Shown: one piece after another, positions 24,242 to 32,851 of the stretch
Numbering within the stretch: the first letter of the stretch is position 1
Layout of the letters: the number at the start of each line of letters is the position of its first letter
Source of the DNA: Roseiarcus sp963709185
GTDB taxonomy: Bacteria; Pseudomonadota; Alphaproteobacteria; Rhizobiales; Beijerinckiaceae
Reading direction: 5' to 3'
DNA length: 64,000 nucleotides
Assembly: GCA_963709185.1 (NCBI GenBank)
Contig: CAVPVQ010000006.1
Coordinates: 62,001 to 126,000, forward strand
The notes under the pieces: generated by a model
Databases searched by the model: none
The model's input: the letters and a program-made list of their open reading frames with translations, nothing else
What the model was told of the DNA's origin: nothing
Program-made: the position numbers and the translations under genes

Positions 24242-25216
24242 ATGAGCAAATTCGTCGTCGCCGCGGCGCTCGCGGCCTTCGCGGCGTCCGGCTTGCCGAG
24301 TTCGGCAGAGGCGAAGGATCCGGTGATCATCGTGGTTTCGGGGCCTCTGATCGAACCGTTCTTCGGCCCCTTGAAAAAGGGCGCCGACGACGCCGCAAAG
24401 GCGCTCGGCATCGAATATCAATATTCGACCATCCAGGATTTCAACAACGTCCAGGCCGACCTGGCGCGTCTGGTCCAGCAGGCGGCGGCGCGGCGGCCCG
24501 ACGTGCTCGTGGTCTCCGACTTTTTCCCGGATTCGATGGGGCCGCAGATCAAGAAGGCCGCCGATTCCGGCATTCCCGTCATCATCATGGACGGCGGCTA
24601 TGAATCGTGGCGCGAGGTCGGCGGGCTCGCCTATGTCGGCTACGACTCGCGCGCCGTCGGCAGTCAGGCCGGCGAGATGGAGAGCAAGGCGGGCGTGAAA
24701 CACGGCTTGTGCGTCAACCAGGTCCCCGGCAATCCGGCGCTGGAGGCGATGTGCCAGGGCTATGTCGACGCCGTGAAAGCCGGCGGCGGCGAGGCCAAGA
24801 CGATCACCATTCCGCTCCAGGACACCCAGAACCAGCAGGTCAATCTGCAAGCGATCAAGGGCGCGCTGCAGGCGGACACGGCGATCGACGGCATCTACGC
24901 GCTGGGGCCGACCCAGGTGCAGGTGGCGGTGCGGGCGACCGCGGAAGCGGGCCGCGAAGGCAAGATCAAGATCGGCGGACTGACCCTTTCGCGGCAGGTT
25001 CTCGAGGCGGTGCGCGACGGCAAGGTGTTGTTCGACGTCGATTTGCAGGGCTATCTCGACGGTTATTTCGGCCTCACCATGGCCTATCAGAAAGCGAAAT
25101 TCGACATGCTGCCGGCCCAGCCGATTTTCGCCGCGCCGCATTTCATCACGCAGAAGGACGCGCAGCATATCATCGACATCAACAAGGAATATTCCGGCTA
25201 TCGCGGCGTCGAATAG
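24242..25216 (+). CDS. Sugar ABC transporter periplasmic binding protein
   Basis: This 324-residue RbsB/XylF-type binding protein has a cleavable signal peptide ending near SSAEA (residues 20-24). The mature part starts KDPVIIVVSGPLIEPFFGPLKKGADDAAKALG, with the two-lobed Peripla_BP_4 fold, and ends with NKEYSGYRGVE. The ligand cannot be read from sequence; a pentose, polyol or related sugar fits the family. It is the first gene of a three-gene importer operon under the LacI-type operator. Confidence 0.88.
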   Translation: MSKFVVAAALAAFAASGLPSSAEAKDPVIIVVSGPLIEPFFGPLKKGADDAAKALGIEYQYSTIQDFNNVQADLARLVQQAAARRPDVLVVSDFFPDSMGPQIKKAADSGIPVIIMDGGYESWREVGGLAYVGYDSRAVGSQAGEMESKAGVKHGLCVNQVPGNPALEAMCQGYVDAVKAGGGEAKTITIPLQDTQNQQVNLQAIKGALQADTAIDGIYALGPTQVQVAVRATAEAGREGKIKIGGLTLSRQVLEAVRDGKVLFDVDLQGYLDGYFGLTMAYQKAKFDMLPAQPIFAAPHFITQKDAQHIIDINKEYSGYRGVE

Positions 25217-25327
25217 ACCGGCATCATGGATCCGGCGGGGCGTCTGGCGGTCGAGCCCAATCGAACAAGGGTCGGCGAGCCAGGTCTCGCCGGCCCTTTT
25301 GTCGCCGATTTCGCGGAACGCCGCCCG

Positions 25328-26359
25328 ATGAACGATCGTCTGTCGCACCCCGACGCCGCGGCTCCCAAACCGGCGCGCCGCCGCTCGCCGATGCGTCGGC
25401 TGATCGACCGGCCGGAGGCCGGCGCGTTCTTCGCCGCACTCGCCGTCTATCTGTTCTTCGCGATCGCTGCGTGGAAGGCGAATTTTGTTTCGCTCGACGG
25501 GACGGCCGCCTGGCTGGACACGTCGGCGGAACTGGGCATCATGGCGCTCGCCATCGGGCTGCTGATGATCGCCGGCGAGTTCGACCTGTCGATCGGTTCG
25601 GTGATCGGCGCGACTTCGATCATTCTCGCGATCGGGACAAACCACTATGGGGTCAACCCATGGGCGATGCTGGCCGCCGTCTTCATTTTTGGCGGGCTGG
25701 TTGGCGTCATCAACGGCCTCATCGTCGTTCGCACCGGTCTGCCGTCGTTCATCGTCACGCTCGCCACCAATTACGCAATCGTCGGCGCGGCGCTGGGCTT
25801 TTCACGCTTGCTGACCAACACCACTTCGTCCTCGATGTTGACAACTCCGGGCGTCGACTTCCTGTTCGCCAGCCAATGGGGCCAGGCCAACATTGCGATC
25901 CTGTGGTGGGTCGGCCTGACGCTGGCGGCGATGGTCGTGCTGACGCGCACGCCGTTCGGCAACTGGATTTACGCGACGGGCGGCAACCTCGTCGCGGCGC
26001 GCGGCGCCGGCGTCCCGACGTCGCTGGTCAAGATCACTCTGTTCACCACGACGGCCGTCGCCGCCACGCTGGTCGGCGCCATCCAGGCCATCGAGTTTCA
26101 TTCCGGCAACGCGGCCAACGGTCAGGGCTATGTCTTTCAGGCGCCGATCGCCGCGGTCATCGGCGGCGTCTTGCTCGGCGGAGGATATGGCTCGCCGCTT
26201 GGCCTGTTTTTCGGCTCGGTGATCTACGGCGTGATCAGCGTCGGCATTTTCTACACCGGCTGGAACACCGACTGGCTGCTGCTGATCCTCGGCGGCCTTC
26301 TTCTGGCGGCGGTCCTCGCCAACAGCTACTTCCGGCGCCTCGCGCTGAGCGCGAACTAG
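25328..26359 (+). CDS. Sugar ABC transporter permease (RbsC-like)
   Basis: This 343-residue BPD_transp_2-family permease has eight or more membrane helices. The GEFDLSIGSVIGATSI block is the hallmark of ribose/xylose-type permeases, and AAVIGGVLLGGGYGSPLGLFFGS near the C-terminus is likewise typical. The ATG at 25328 is preferred, because an earlier in-frame start at 25226 would add a Pro/Arg-rich leader. It probably works as a homodimer, since no second permease gene is present. Confidence 0.88.
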   Translation: MNDRLSHPDAAAPKPARRRSPMRRLIDRPEAGAFFAALAVYLFFAIAAWKANFVSLDGTAAWLDTSAELGIMALAIGLLMIAGEFDLSIGSVIGATSIILAIGTNHYGVNPWAMLAAVFIFGGLVGVINGLIVVRTGLPSFIVTLATNYAIVGAALGFSRLLTNTTSSSMLTTPGVDFLFASQWGQANIAILWWVGLTLAAMVVLTRTPFGNWIYATGGNLVAARGAGVPTSLVKITLFTTTAVAATLVGAIQAIEFHSGNAANGQGYVFQAPIAAVIGGVLLGGGYGSPLGLFFGSVIYGVISVGIFYTGWNTDWLLLILGGLLLAAVLANSYFRRLALSAN

Positions 26360-26368
26360 GCGCGGGAG

Positions 26369-27178
26369 ATGGCGGAGCGCGCGCCCCTCATCGAATTGCG
26401 AAACGTGTCGAAGGGCTTCGCTGGCGTCCAGGCGCTGAATGACGTCTCGATATCGGTCTATCCCGGCTCCGTTCTGTGTCTGCTCGGCGACAACGGCGCG
26501 GGCAAGTCGACGCTGATCAAAATCCTGTCGGGCTTCCATCCTCCCAGTTCCGGCGCCGTGTTCATCGACGGCGCGCAGAGGCGTCTTTCGAGTCCGCGCG
26601 AGGCGCGCAATCTTGGCGTGGCGACGGTCCATCAGGAGGTCGGAACCATCCCGTTGATGAGCGTCACGCGAAATTTCTTTCTCGGCGCCGAGCCGACCAA
26701 AGGCTGGGGTCCGATCCGCTTGTTCGACATCGCCAAGGCCGAGGCGATCGCGCTCGCGCAAATCCGCAGCTTCGGGCTGACGCGCGTCACCAACGGCGAT
26801 CAACTGGTCGGCACGCTTTCGGGCGGCGAACGACAGGTGATCGCGATCGCCCGGGCGATGTATTTTGGCGCGAGGATTCTCATTCTCGACGAACCGACTT
26901 CGGCGCTCGGCGTGAAGGAAGCCGCCAAGGTGCTGACTTTGGTGAAGACAGTGCGCGCGAAGGGCATCGGCATCGTGTTCATCACGCACAATGCGCGCCA
27001 TGCGATGCTGGTCGGCGACCATTTCGTCGTCCTGAACCAAGGCGCCGTATCGGCCGCCTTCAATCGCGGCGAAAAGAGCCGCGAAGAGGTGCTCAATCTC
27101 ATGGCCGGCGGCGAACATATGGAGCAGATCGAGGCGGACCTCGCGCTTTTTGAGGAGGACGGCGAGAACCTTCTCTAA
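26369..27178 (+). CDS. Sugar ABC transporter ATPase, single-domain
   Basis: This 269-residue ATPase has one nucleotide-binding domain: Walker A GDNGAGKST, the Q-loop HQEVG, signature LSGGERQVIAIARAM, Walker B ILILDEPTSALG and the switch histidine in FITHNARHA. Ribose-type systems usually use a tandem-domain RbsA of about 500 residues. This half-size form resembles FrcA-type ATPases, which dimerise. It follows the permease by nine bases and its stop overlaps the convergent racemase-like gene by 4 bp. Confidence 0.88.
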   Translation: MAERAPLIELRNVSKGFAGVQALNDVSISVYPGSVLCLLGDNGAGKSTLIKILSGFHPPSSGAVFIDGAQRRLSSPREARNLGVATVHQEVGTIPLMSVTRNFFLGAEPTKGWGPIRLFDIAKAEAIALAQIRSFGLTRVTNGDQLVGTLSGGERQVIAIARAMYFGARILILDEPTSALGVKEAAKVLTLVKTVRAKGIGIVFITHNARHAMLVGDHFVVLNQGAVSAAFNRGEKSREEVLNLMAGGEHMEQIEADLALFEEDGENLL

Positions 27179-27924
27179 CCCCGTCCCAGAAACTCGCGGA
27201 TGCGTCTCGCGAGCGGCCCGGCCACGCCCGGCATCGCCTTTCGCAGCGCCGCGTCCGACGACACCGCATCGGCGCGCGCGCTCGGCGCCCGCATCGCCTC
27301 CTCGATCGCGCTGGCGAGGCCGTCGAACAGCGGGACCGCGACGCGGCCGGCGAGCTCGCGCGGAACGCCGGCGAACGGCGCGCCGCCAAGCAGCACGCTT
27401 TGCGCGCCGTTGTCCTGGGCGCAGGCGTTGGCGGCCGCAGCGATCGCCTCGAGGAAAGCCGCCCGGTGCTCCGCGACCTCGAGCACCGATCCGCCGAGGA
27501 AGCGGATCGTCGTCAGTTGCCCGGACAACCCGCGGGCGGCGACCATCGCCTCGATGTCCAGGCGCAGCCGCTCGCCAATCGTGACGATCGCGAACCGGCG
27601 CCCTTTGGCGGCGGCGGCGCGCAGCCCCGACTGGCCGAGCCCGAACACCGGCACACGGGCGACTTCACGCGCCGCCGCCAGACCGGGGTCGCCGAACGCG
27701 CCGATCACCGCCGCGTCGCAATCTTCACGCGAGGCGATCGCCTGCAGCACCGCATGGGCGGCGATGACAAGCTCGGCGCGGCATTCCAGCGACGCCGATC
27801 CGAATGGCGCGGTGATCGCCTCGATTTCGGCGGACTGCCCGGCGATGCGTCGCGCCTCCGCCGCCAGCAAGCCGGTGACCACGTGCGACGTGTTGGGGTT
27901 GACGAGAAGGATACGCCGCGTCAC
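27175..27924 (-). CDS. Asp/Glu/hydantoin racemase-family protein, allantoin-racemase-like
   Basis: This 249-residue protein belongs to the Asp/Glu/hydantoin racemase superfamily, recognisable from ILLVNPNTS at the start, GAFGDPGLAAAREVARVPVFG in the middle and VLLGGAPFAG near the end. In hydantoin and allantoin (HpxA) racemases the two catalytic cysteines lie in those last two motifs. Here alanine and glycine stand at those places, and the three cysteines present lie elsewhere (LECRA, EDCDA, NACAQ). The start overlaps the stop of the PuuE-like gene by 4 bp. The context points to ureide metabolism, but the missing cysteines make classical two-base racemisation doubtful. Confidence 0.72.
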   Translation of the reverse strand: MTRRILLVNPNTSHVVTGLLAAEARRIAGQSAEIEAITAPFGSASLECRAELVIAAHAVLQAIASREDCDAAVIGAFGDPGLAAAREVARVPVFGLGQSGLRAAAAKGRRFAIVTIGERLRLDIEAMVAARGLSGQLTTIRFLGGSVLEVAEHRAAFLEAIAAAANACAQDNGAQSVLLGGAPFAGVPRELAGRVAVPLFDGLASAIEEAMRAPSARADAVSSDAALRKAMPGVAGPLARRIREFLGRG

Positions 27925-28838
27925 CGCGCCGCCTCGGCAAAGACGCCGAGCCAGTGGCGGGCGATCGCCGCGCGGGTGGCGATCCAGGCGACCTCGCCCT
28001 GGGTGACGTGACGCAGGATGGCCTCGAGGGCGCCAATCCGGCCGGGCCGCCCGATCATCCGCAAGTGAAGCCCAACCGACATCATCTTGGGCGCGCGCTC
28101 GCCTTCGCGCGCCAGCCAGTCGAAGGCGGCGATCACATAGTCCGCGAAATCCGCGCCGCGAAAGCGTTGGGTGTGGTGGAAATGCATGTCATTGGTGTCG
28201 AAGGCGTAGGGCAGCACGAGGTGGCGACGCCCGGACACCGACAGAAAGTACGGCAGATCGTCGTTGTAGGCGTCGCAGTCGTAGAGAAAGCCGCCCTCCT
28301 CGACCAGAAGACGGCGGGTGTTCGGCGAGGTCGCCGAGCGAGTGTGCCAGCCGACCGGCCGCGCGCCGGTCGCTTCGGCGATCGCCGCGACGGTCCGGGC
28401 GATCGCCTTGCGCTCGGCGGCTTCGTCCATCCCGGCGTGGCTCTCCCAGCGCCAGCCGTGCGCCGCCACTTCGTGACCGCGCGCCGCCGCGTCGCGGGCG
28501 AGCGCGGGCGAACGCTCGACCGCGCGTCCGCACGCGCTGACGGTCGCCTTGACCCCGTAGGCGTCGAACAAATCCATGATCCGCCACCAGCCGGCGCGCG
28601 CGCCATATTCGAAATGGCTTTCGATGCACGGATCCGGCCCGTCGAGCCGATCGTTGACCTCGTAGACCGCTTCGTTGACCGCGTCGCCCTCCGACACCGA
28701 GAATTCCGCGCCTTCCTCGAAGTTAAGGACGAACGACAGCGCCACTTTGGCTCCGCCAGGCCAGCGCGGATCGGGCGGCGCGCCGGCATAGCCGAGAAAG
28801 TCGCGTTTGCCCGAACTGAGGCGCGGCTCGAAGGTCAT
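27921..28838 (-). CDS. PuuE-type allantoinase (polysaccharide deacetylase fold)
   Basis: This 305-residue protein has a NodB-like fold. It matches the cofactor-independent allantoinase PuuE: LNFEEGAE replaces the usual TFDDG box, ESHFEYGARAGWWR and AHGWRWESHAGMDEA follow, and SPNTRRLLVEEGGFLYDCDA and LPYAFDTNDMHF are near-diagnostic. PuuE hydrolyses allantoin to allantoate. The chosen ATG at 28838 follows the upstream permease stop by five bases. It overlaps the racemase-like gene downstream, so importer, hydrolase and racemase-like protein form one operon. Other amidohydrolase substrates of the fold remain possible. Confidence 0.8.
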   Translation of the reverse strand: MTFEPRLSSGKRDFLGYAGAPPDPRWPGGAKVALSFVLNFEEGAEFSVSEGDAVNEAVYEVNDRLDGPDPCIESHFEYGARAGWWRIMDLFDAYGVKATVSACGRAVERSPALARDAAARGHEVAAHGWRWESHAGMDEAAERKAIARTVAAIAEATGARPVGWHTRSATSPNTRRLLVEEGGFLYDCDAYNDDLPYFLSVSGRRHLVLPYAFDTNDMHFHHTQRFRGADFADYVIAAFDWLAREGERAPKMMSVGLHLRMIGRPGRIGALEAILRHVTQGEVAWIATRAAIARHWLGVFAEAAR

Positions 28839-28843
28839 CGTCG

Positions 28844-29647
28844 TCAGTCTCCGGTTCCGGCCATGCGGTGCAGGCCGAACAATCGGTCGCTCGCGATCAG
28901 CAAGACGACCGTCGCCAGCAGGATCAGCGTCGACAGGGCGGCCAGCGTCGGGTCCGGCGCCTCGTCGATATATTGCAGCATCTTGATCGGCAGCGTCTTG
29001 ACGCGCGCGTCGGTCAGGAAAATCGACACGGGGTAGTTGTCGAACGAAGCGAGAAAGGCGAACAGCGAGGCGACCAGGAACGACGGCGCGAGCGCGGGGA
29101 TCATCACCCGCCGTATCGCCTGCGCGTAGGTGCAGCCGAGCGTTCTGCGCGGCCTCCATCAAGGTGAAGTCGAACCGCGCCATCGCCGGCAATCATCGTG
29201 CGCGCGACATACGGAAGGGTCACCACGACATGGGCGACCAGCAGCGCGCTCCATGTCGCGTTGAAGCCGATCGCCCGGAAATATTGCAGCAGCGCGATTC
29301 CGAGCACGAGGCCCGGCATCATCAGCGGCGAGACGAGCGCGGCGGCGATGGAGGGCGCGCCGGGAAGGGCGCCGCGCGCGAGCGCGATCGCCGCGAGCGT
29401 GCCGAGCACCGAGCGACAGCGCAGTCGCGAGCAACGCGATTTGCAGCGACAGCGAAAGCGCCGGCCAGAATCCGTCGAGCGCGCCGATCCTCGCGTACCA
29501 GCGCAACGACGCCCCGCCGACCGGCAGATCGAACACCGGCGTCGGCGAGAAGCTCGCGGCGGCGATCACCAGCAACGGCGACAACAGGAACACCATCGCC
29601 GCCGCGGCGCAGGTCCAGGCGCCGGCGATGGCGATCCGCGCGCTCAT
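28844..29647 (-). pseudogene. PotC-type ABC permease, three frameshifts
   Basis: The permease is readable only by changing frame three times. The N-terminal segment (MSARIAIAGAWTCAA, then RWYARIGALDGFW) shifts near 29410 to LGTLAAIALARG, near 29184 to MARFDFTLMEAA, and near 29145 to the last frame with IPALAPSFLVASLFAFLASF. Each is explained by one extra base. Once the shifts are removed no stop codon interrupts the protein, and it is a normal spermidine/putrescine-type permease of about 267 residues. Its ATG overlaps the stop of the upstream permease. Either this is a very young pseudogene or the sequence has base-call errors here. Confidence 0.75.
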
Positions 29648-30517
29648 CGGCCGCCCTCCCGGCTCGCGAGACGGGCGCTCAGCGTGACGACGGTCAGTGC
29701 GATCGCCAGCAGGACGACGCCGGCGGCCGCGCCGAACGCCGGCTCGTTGCGCGAGCAGGATAGGCTTTGGCGATTGTCGAGGCGAGCGTCGGATAGCTCT
29801 CACCGATCAGCAGGGTCGGCACAACATAGGCCGAGACCGACAGCGAAAACACCAACGCCACGCCGGCGATCACGCCTGGCAGGGTGAGCGGCGCGATGAC
29901 CCGAGGAACGCGGCGACCGGCGCGCGCGCCGAGCGTCGCGGCGGCCTCGGGAAGTCGCGGGTCGAGTCTGGGTCACGACGGCGTAGATCGGCAGGATCAT
30001 GAACGGCAGGAAAATATTCACCGAGCCGACGATCAGCGCCGTCTCGGTGAAGATCATGCGGATCGGCGCGTGGACGAGGCCGGTCGCCAGCAGGATGCGG
30101 TTCACGACGCCGTCGCTGCGCAGCAGAATGGTCCAGGCGAACGCCTTGACGATCACGCTCGCCGCCAGCGGCAGGAACAGACTGCTCAACAGCACGCTGC
30201 GCAACAGGCCGCGCGCCCGCGCCAAAGCGAATGCGGCGGGATAGCCGATCGCCAGCGTGAAGATGGTCGTGAGCAAGGCCGAGCCGCAGGGAGTTCCAGA
30301 TGACGCGCCGGTAGTAGTCGTCGCCGAGCAACCGAGCGTAGGCGTCGAACGACAGACCCTCGGGGCCGCGCGCGCTGACCCCGAGCAGCAGGACCAGCGG
30401 TATGACGAACGCGGCCAGCAGAAACAGCGCCGTCGGCGCAAGGAAGGCTACGGCCCGCAGCCGCTCGCGATCAAGAGTCGCCGCCGGCGTGGCGGCGGGA
30501 GCGACAGCGTCGGTCAT
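29644..30517 (-). pseudogene. PotB-type ABC permease, three frameshifts
   Basis: It starts MTDAVAPAATPAATLDRERL at 30517 and continues through FLAPTALFLLAAFVIPLV. It shifts frame near 30281 to reach LLTTIFTLAIGYPAAFALAR, again near 29968 to LPEAAATLG and PGVIAGVALVFSLSVSAYVV, and again near 29757 before the C-terminal FGAAAGVVLLAIALTVV helix. The first two are single-base insertions and the third a net loss of one base. The conserved EAA loop is intact once repaired. The gene is coupled by 4-bp overlaps to the ATPase upstream and the second permease downstream. Confidence 0.75.
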
Positions 30518-31608
30518 GACGCGGTCTCCGGCGCCGGAAATGCGAACGTCTCGGCGATCGGCCACGCGAGCCTGATTGTCTCGCCCGCCCGCGCGGGCGC
30601 GCCCTCATCGCTGGGAATCTGCGCCAGCAGGATCGTCGACGCGCCGGCTTCGACCTCGACGAGCGAGTTGCGAGCCGCGAAACACAGTCGAACGGATCCG
30701 CCCCGCCGCGGAATTGCCGCCGCCTCCCGAGTCCGGCCGCAACTGCTCGGGCCGCGCCGCGACGACGACGGGCGAACCCACGTGAAAATTGCCGATCGCC
30801 GTCAGCCGGCCGATTTCGGTGTCGACCTCGACGCGCCCGTCGCCAGCGGCGGCGACCCGGCCGTTGACGCGCGTCGACAGACCAACGAACCCGAGGGTGA
30901 ACAGGCTCGCCGGGCGCGCGTAGACGATTTGCGGCTCGGCGAACTGTTCGATCCGCCCGCGATACATCACCGCGACGCGGTCTGACATGGTCAGCGCCTC
31001 ATCCTGGTCGTGGGTGACGAAGATCGCCGTCGCGCCGATCTGGCGCAGCAGCCGCCGCAGCTCGATCTGCATTTCTTCGCGAAGCTTGCGGTCGAGCGCG
31101 CGAAAGCGCTTCGTCGAACAGCACGACATCCGGCTCGACCGCGATCGCGCTGGCCAGCGCGACGCGCTGCTGCTGGCCTCCCGACAGCGCGGCGATTCGG
31201 ACGATCGCCGAAGTCTCCGAGATGGACCAGATCGACAGGGCGCGCGCCACCGCCGCGTCGATTTGCGGCGCCGGGCAGGCCACGCGACTTCAGGCCGAAG
31301 CCGACATTGCCGGCGACGGTGAGATGCGGAAACAGCGCGTAGTACTGGAACACGACGCCGACGTTGCGCCGGTGCGGCGGCGCGCGGGTGATGTCGCGAC
31401 CCGCCAGTTCGACGCGCGCCCCGCGTCGGGCGCGGTCCAGCCCGGCGACCAGGCGCAGCAAGGTGGTCTTGCCGCAGCCCGACGGCCCCAGCAACGTGAC
31501 GAGTTCGCCGCGCGCGACCGTCAGATCGATGCGATCGAGCACGGTCGCGGCGCCGAAGCGCTTGGAGACGCGGCGAATGTCGAGGTGCGGGACGCCGGCT
31601 GCGGTCAT
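30514..31608 (-). pseudogene. PotA-type ABC ATPase, about five frameshifts
   Basis: The N-terminal frame carries HLDIRRVSKRFGAATVLDRI, Walker A GPSGCGKTT and the Q-loop VFQYYALFPHLT. Shifts near 31263, 31235 and 31200 lead to the signature LSGGQQQRVALASAIAVEP and Walker B VVLFDEA. A shift near 31100 leads to LREEMQIELRRLL and the switch IFVTHDQDEALT, followed by the TOBE-type C-terminal domain. A last shift near 30702 restores RLCFAARNSLVEVEAGAST to the stop at 30514. Repaired length is about 360 residues, normal for PotA-like ATPases. No internal stop remains after repair. Confidence 0.75.
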
Positions 31609-31611
31609 CGC

Positions 31612-32655
31612 TCACGACATTTCCTTGTCCCAGCGATCCACCCAGCCGCCGCGCTCCTTGGCGACGAACGCCCAGTCGGGCGCGAACAGCGCGGCGCCAT
31701 CCGGAAAGCCTTCGGGCTTGGGCGCGGCCGGATTGGTCGGCGCGACAAAGGCCTTGGTCGCCAGAATTGATTGCGCCTCGGTCCCGAGCATCGCGTCGAT
31801 GAACGCGTCGGCGAGATCGCCGGCCGGGCCGCCCGTCACCTTGGCGATCCCTGAAGGCATCGCGAAAGCGCCGTCCGATGGCACCGCCAGGTCGACCGGC
31901 GAACCGGCCGCCTTGCGGATCAGCGTGTAGGCCGAGAACTGCCCGCCGATCATCCAGGCTTCGCCCTGCTCCAGCAGATTGATCGCCTGCGGCGCGTTGG
32001 TGTAGACGTTCAGCAGATTCGGCTTCAGAGTTTTCAATTTCTGAAGCCCGCGTCGATTTCATATTGCGCCTCCTGGCATAGGGCTTGCCGGTTTCCAGGT
32101 GCGCGGCGACCAGCAGGTTCCAGAATCCTTCAGTATTCTGAATGGATGGCACGATGATCTTCTGCGCATATTGGGCGTCCCACAGATCGGCCCAGCTCTT
32201 CGGGCCGCCCGGCACCTTTGTCGTCGAGAAGGCGATGCCCGCCCACGGCTTCTGATAGTTCGCCCACAGGCCGTCGCGATGGATCGATGCCGGCGACGAG
32301 CTTGTCGAGATTGGGAATGGCTTTTGGCGACATCGGCGTGATCAGGCCGTCCGCCGCCGCGGGGATCATCACAGGATCGTCCATGATGACGACCGACATT
32401 TTCGGCGCCGCCTTGTCGGCGCGCATCTTTTGCAGGTTGGTGAGCGAGTTGCTGCCCTTCGTAGAGGATCTTGATGTCGAGTTTCTTTTCGAGGACCGGG
32501 AACAGGTCGGCGTTGAAATATTTGGCGGCGCCGGCGGGGCCGCCGACCACGATTTCTTTCGGATCGGCCCGGACGACGGCCGGCATGGCGACCGCCCCGA
32601 CCAAAGCGCCGCCCGCTTTCAGGATGCTTCGGCGCGAAAGACTGTGCAGGTTCAT
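31612..32655 (-). pseudogene. Tat-exported ABC binding protein (PotD-like), about five frameshifts
   Basis: From the ATG at 32655, with a GGGGAGAGA ribosome site, it encodes a twin-arginine signal (SRRSILKAGG) and the mature start DPKEIVVGGPAGAAKYF. Frame changes occur near 32459 (extra G in a G run), 32284, 32070 and 32040, joining KAAPKMSVVIMDDPVMIPAA, GGPKSWADLWDAQYAQKIIV and LLNVYTNAPQAINLLEQGEA. The repaired protein is about 345 residues with an extracellular solute-binding fold of the spermidine/putrescine type. Together with the neighbouring PuuE-like gene the ligand may be a ureide. It is the first gene of the operon, divergent from the FCD regulator. Confidence 0.75.
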
Positions 32656-32718
32656 CACTCTCTCCCCTCGTTGCGAGGCTCACGCCCCCGATCGCCAAAT
32701 GCAAGCCCCAGGCCAATT

Positions 32719-32829
32719 GTGCACAGTTCCATTTGATCGTTGTTTCGCAATGCGCTATCGGATGGTCATCTGACGATCGCCGGCGCTGGCGCGCCACAGT
32801 GTGCACAATATTTGCTATGTTTGTGCACA
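32719..32829. promoter_or_regulatory. Three TGTGCACA operators between ABC operon and FCD regulator
   Basis: The 8-bp palindrome TGTGCACA occurs exactly three times in 111 bp, at 32719-32726, 32800-32807 and 32822-32829. The last two have centres 22 bp apart, two helical turns, just ahead of the regulator gene. The first is on the side of the transporter operon. The spacing suggests cooperative binding or looping by the adjacent GntR/FCD protein. Confidence 0.75.
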
Positions 32830-32851
32830 TTTTCGGAGCAGCGTAAAGACC

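Noticed and set aside
28844..32655. Programmed ribosomal frameshifting as explanation for the ABC genes
   Set aside because: There are about 16 shifts without slippery sites or downstream structures, and in both directions. Errors or decay explain them better.
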